Assembly: GCF_009730335.1 (NCBI RefSeq)
Contig: NZ_CP046315.1
Location: 1,116,001-1,180,000 of the forward strand
Length of the DNA: 64,000 nt
Source of the DNA: Schaalia odontolytica
GTDB lineage: Bacteria > Actinomycetota > Actinomycetes > Actinomycetales > Actinomycetaceae
Direction: 5' to 3'
In this document: positions 61,940 through 64,000 of the stretch, in pieces
Layout of the letters: every line of letters begins with the position of its first letter
Numbering within the stretch: the first letter of the stretch is position 1
Translations under genes and position numbers: made by a program
Notes under the pieces: model-generated
The model's input: only the letters and a program-made list of their open reading frames with translations
The model's database searches: none
What the model was told of the DNA's origin: nothing

Positions 61940-63690
61940 TGTTCCTCCTGGTCGAGGGCCCAGCGGTAGGCGGGGAGGGCCTGCAGGACCTCGTCGTGTG
62001 TGCCGCGCGCGGCGATCGTCGCGCACTGGCCGGGCTCGGGCGCAGCCAAGACGATGACGTGGTCGGCCTGGTCCAGGGCGCTCAAGCGGTGGGTGACCAC
62101 CAGGGTAGCCCGCTCGGGTGAGCGCGTCAGGAGCGTTTCCATGAGGCGGTCGGCCGTCGCCGCATCAAGGTGCTCGGAGGCCTCGTCGAGAGCCATGATC
62201 GGAGCGGGCGCGGCGAGTGCCCTGGCCATGAGCAGGCGGCGGCGCTCGCCGCCGGACACGGTTGTGCCTCCGGAGCCGATCACGGTGTCGAGGCCGTCGG
62301 GCAGGGACTGAACCCACTGCACGAGGCCGGCTCGGGACAGCAGTTCCGAGGCCTCGTCGCGGGTAAGGGATGCGCGCGCGACCCGCAGGTTTTCGTAGAT
62401 GGTGGTGGCGAAGACGTGTGCGTCCTCCGCCGTCATCGTGATGCGTGAGGTGAGTTGGTCGCGATCGGCTCCCCATGCGGGAACGCCGTTGATCAGAGAA
62501 CTGCCCGACTTGGGTGGGATGATGCCCGTGAGGGTCGCTAGCAGCGTCGTCTTGCCGATGCCCGAGGGCCCGACGATCGCGAGGGACGATCCCGGGCGTA
62601 GCGTCAGCGAAATACCCGTTGCCAGCGTTGGCCCGCCCGGCCAACCGATGGCGAGATCGCGTGCCTCGATGACGGTGGCTCCCTCCGGAATGTCGTGGGG
62701 CTGCGCCGGTGTTTCCTCGTCCAGGAGCGAACAGATGCGCGTCGCGGCCTGGGCGCTGCGCACGAGCTGGGCGGCGGCGGGCGTCAGCTCGGCGACTCCC
62801 TCGAAGGCGGATAGTGGGACGAGGACGATGACGGCCAGGAGGACCTGTACGAGGACCCCCGAGGTCGTCTGTGGGATCCCGATCAGGAGGGCGCCGATCA
62901 CCGCAACGCCCATTGCGCATACGTCAAGGCCGCGCGCGAACGCGGACAGGCGCGCCGAGCGGGCCAGAGCGGCGCTCAGGGCAGCCTCGGACTCGCTGAG
63001 AGAGCGGCGCGCGCGCTCCAGCGTGCCCGCCATGGACAGCTCGGTGGCACCCTCGAGGATCGCGAGCGAGGTCGCCGCGATGTCGGTGCGCGCATCGGCT
63101 CCCTGGCTCTCGGCCAGGCGCCCCGAGCGGGCGATGAGGGCCGGGGCGATGACGCCCGAGACGACGAGGCTGATCGCGAGGATGATGCCGGCCGCCGGAG
63201 AGATGATCGTGATGACACCGACCGTACCCACGCCGACGATCGCCGCGACAAGACCTGGCAGGAGAGTCTTGACGACGACGTTGCCGACCTCATCAACGTC
63301 GGCTCCCGCGCGGGTCATGAGATCGCCTCGGCGCAGCGTGGAAAGCTTCGTTCCGGGGGCCGCAGCCAACTCGTCGTAGAGGTTGTTGCGCAGGCTATCC
63401 ATGCCCGTTAGCGCCAGCTTGTGGGAAGCGAGGCGTGACAGGTAGCGTGCGAGGGCACGCGAGACACCAAAGAGGCGAACCGAGGTCGCAGCGACCGTCA
63501 GGTAGAGCACCGGGGGTTGCTGGGACGCGCGTGCGATGAGCCAGGCGGCGGTGCCGCCGAGAGCGATTGTGGCGCTGAGGGAGGTGACGCCGAGAAGCAA
63601 CGACAGAGCGAAACCCGAGCGCGAGACGTCGAGCATGGAGATGCATCGGCGCAGCGCAGCGGATTCAGCGCGGGTGAGAAAGAGCTTCAT
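61936..63690 (-). CDS. cydC: CydC, heterodimeric thiol ABC exporter subunit
   Basis: CydDC exports glutathione or cysteine and is needed to assemble cytochrome bd. The 584-residue product has six membrane helices (to about 330), Walker A GPSGIGKTT, the signature VSGGERRRLLMARAL and a DEASEHLD Walker B. It starts at ATG 63690 in a 4-base overlap with cydD and overlaps the histidine kinase by four bases, so the three genes are translationally coupled. Confidence 0.92.
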   Translation of the reverse strand: MKLFLTRAESAALRRCISMLDVSRSGFALSLLLGVTSLSATIALGGTAAWLIARASQQPPVLYLTVAATSVRLFGVSRALARYLSRLASHKLALTGMDSLRNNLYDELAAAPGTKLSTLRRGDLMTRAGADVDEVGNVVVKTLLPGLVAAIVGVGTVGVITIISPAAGIILAISLVVSGVIAPALIARSGRLAESQGADARTDIAATSLAILEGATELSMAGTLERARRSLSESEAALSAALARSARLSAFARGLDVCAMGVAVIGALLIGIPQTTSGVLVQVLLAVIVLVPLSAFEGVAELTPAAAQLVRSAQAATRICSLLDEETPAQPHDIPEGATVIEARDLAIGWPGGPTLATGISLTLRPGSSLAIVGPSGIGKTTLLATLTGIIPPKSGSSLINGVPAWGADRDQLTSRITMTAEDAHVFATTIYENLRVARASLTRDEASELLSRAGLVQWVQSLPDGLDTVIGSGGTTVSGGERRRLLMARALAAPAPIMALDEASEHLDAATADRLMETLLTRSPERATLVVTHRLSALDQADHVIVLAAPEPGQCATIAARGTHDEVLQALPAYRWALDQEEQ

Positions 63691-64000
63691 GCGCGTGCCT
63701 CCTCGTCAGCGGCCGGGCGAACGTCGATGACAGCATCAGCTGCCTCCATCATGGCTGCGCGGTGCGCGATGACGATGACGGTGCGTCCCGCGTCCCGCAT
63801 CGCGTCGATAGCCCGCACGACGGTCTCTTCGCTGACGGCATCGAGGTGTGCTGTGGGCTCGTCGAGGATAACGACCTGGGAGTGTGCGGCGAGGGCTCGC
63901 GTGAGGGCGAGGCGCTGGCGCTGCCCAACGGACAGGCCGACGCCGCCGGAGCCGATGACGGTATTCCACCCGTCGGGGGCACTGGCCAAGACATCATCGA
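63687..64000 (-). CDS. cydD: CydD, thiol ABC exporter subunit, C-terminal part
   Basis: The last ~104 residues of an ABC ATPase: the signature LSVGQRQRLALTRAL, Walker B VVILDEPTAHLD and the switch histidine (VIVIAHRAAMM). The frame leaves the window at base 64000. Order (cydD then cydC) and overlap identify CydD. cydA and cydB may lie beyond the right edge. Confidence 0.85.
   Translation of the reverse strand, partial: DDVLASAPDGWNTVIGSGGVGLSVGQRQRLALTRALAAHSQVVILDEPTAHLDAVSEETVVRAIDAMRDAGRTVIVIAHRAAMMEAADAVIDVRPAADEEARA

Noticed and set aside
1-64000. tRNA genes, rRNA genes, insertion sequences and prophage.
   Set aside because: I found no cloverleaf, transposase, terminal repeat or phage module in any intergenic gap.

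Overview
The window is a 64 kb chromosomal segment of a high-GC actinobacterium. The division cluster has sepF, yggT and divIVA but no ftsA. lexA is followed by a LysM division-inhibitor candidate and nrdR, and infC has an AUC start. DosS/DosR-type and HelD-type genes are present. I infer an Actinomycetaceae genome, most like Schaalia/Actinomyces of the odontolytica type. The family is fairly secure; the genus is an inference from gene order and from the choline-binding-type repeats on a secreted fucosidase. I see no tRNA or rRNA gene, insertion sequence, prophage or CRISPR array.

Layout. 1-13.4 kb: the 3' end of a DinG-type helicase gene, ldh, lexA, the divergent SOS gene, nrdR, an acyl-CoA ligase with an unusual repeat tail, serA, a HelD-like helicase, a PAC2 protein, a spermidine-synthase-like protein, dinB and a DUF3040 membrane protein followed by a 12-bp tandem repeat. 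13.8-30.1 kb: the dcw cluster (mraZ, rsmH, ftsL, ftsI, murF, mraY, murD, ftsW, murG, murC, ftsQ, ftsZ, pgeF, sepF, yggT, divIVA). murE is not in its usual place between ftsI and murF. Most genes overlap by 1-8 bases, which suggests translational coupling. An MraZ operator precedes mraZ. A promoter and a strong hairpin precede ftsZ.

30.1-41.2 kb: lspA-rluD, dnaE, a small S4 protein, a hypothetical gene, a PriA/HisA-like isomerase, an SseB-like protein, then infC-rpmI-rplT behind a structured, terminator-bearing leader, a TrmH-type methyltransferase and thiL. 41.3-48.2 kb: accessory genes (two related membrane proteins of unknown function, a TetR regulator and a bifunctional PutA). 48.4-55.7 kb: rpmB (reverse), a divergent DAK2 protein, recG, rsmD, coaD, a SepIVA-like coiled-coil protein, yceD and rnc.

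55.7-64 kb: a DosR-like response regulator, a large secreted GH29 fucosidase with wall-binding repeats, and on the reverse strand a cydD-cydC-histidine kinase operon. The kinase and regulator look like a DosS/DosR-type pair now separated by the fucosidase gene. The kinase is translationally coupled to cydC, which points to respiratory or redox control. Most of the window is conserved housekeeping. The signals most worth testing are the infC leader, the ftsZ leader hairpin, the SOS-LysM unit, the split two-component system with the fucosidase, and the altered PriA loop.
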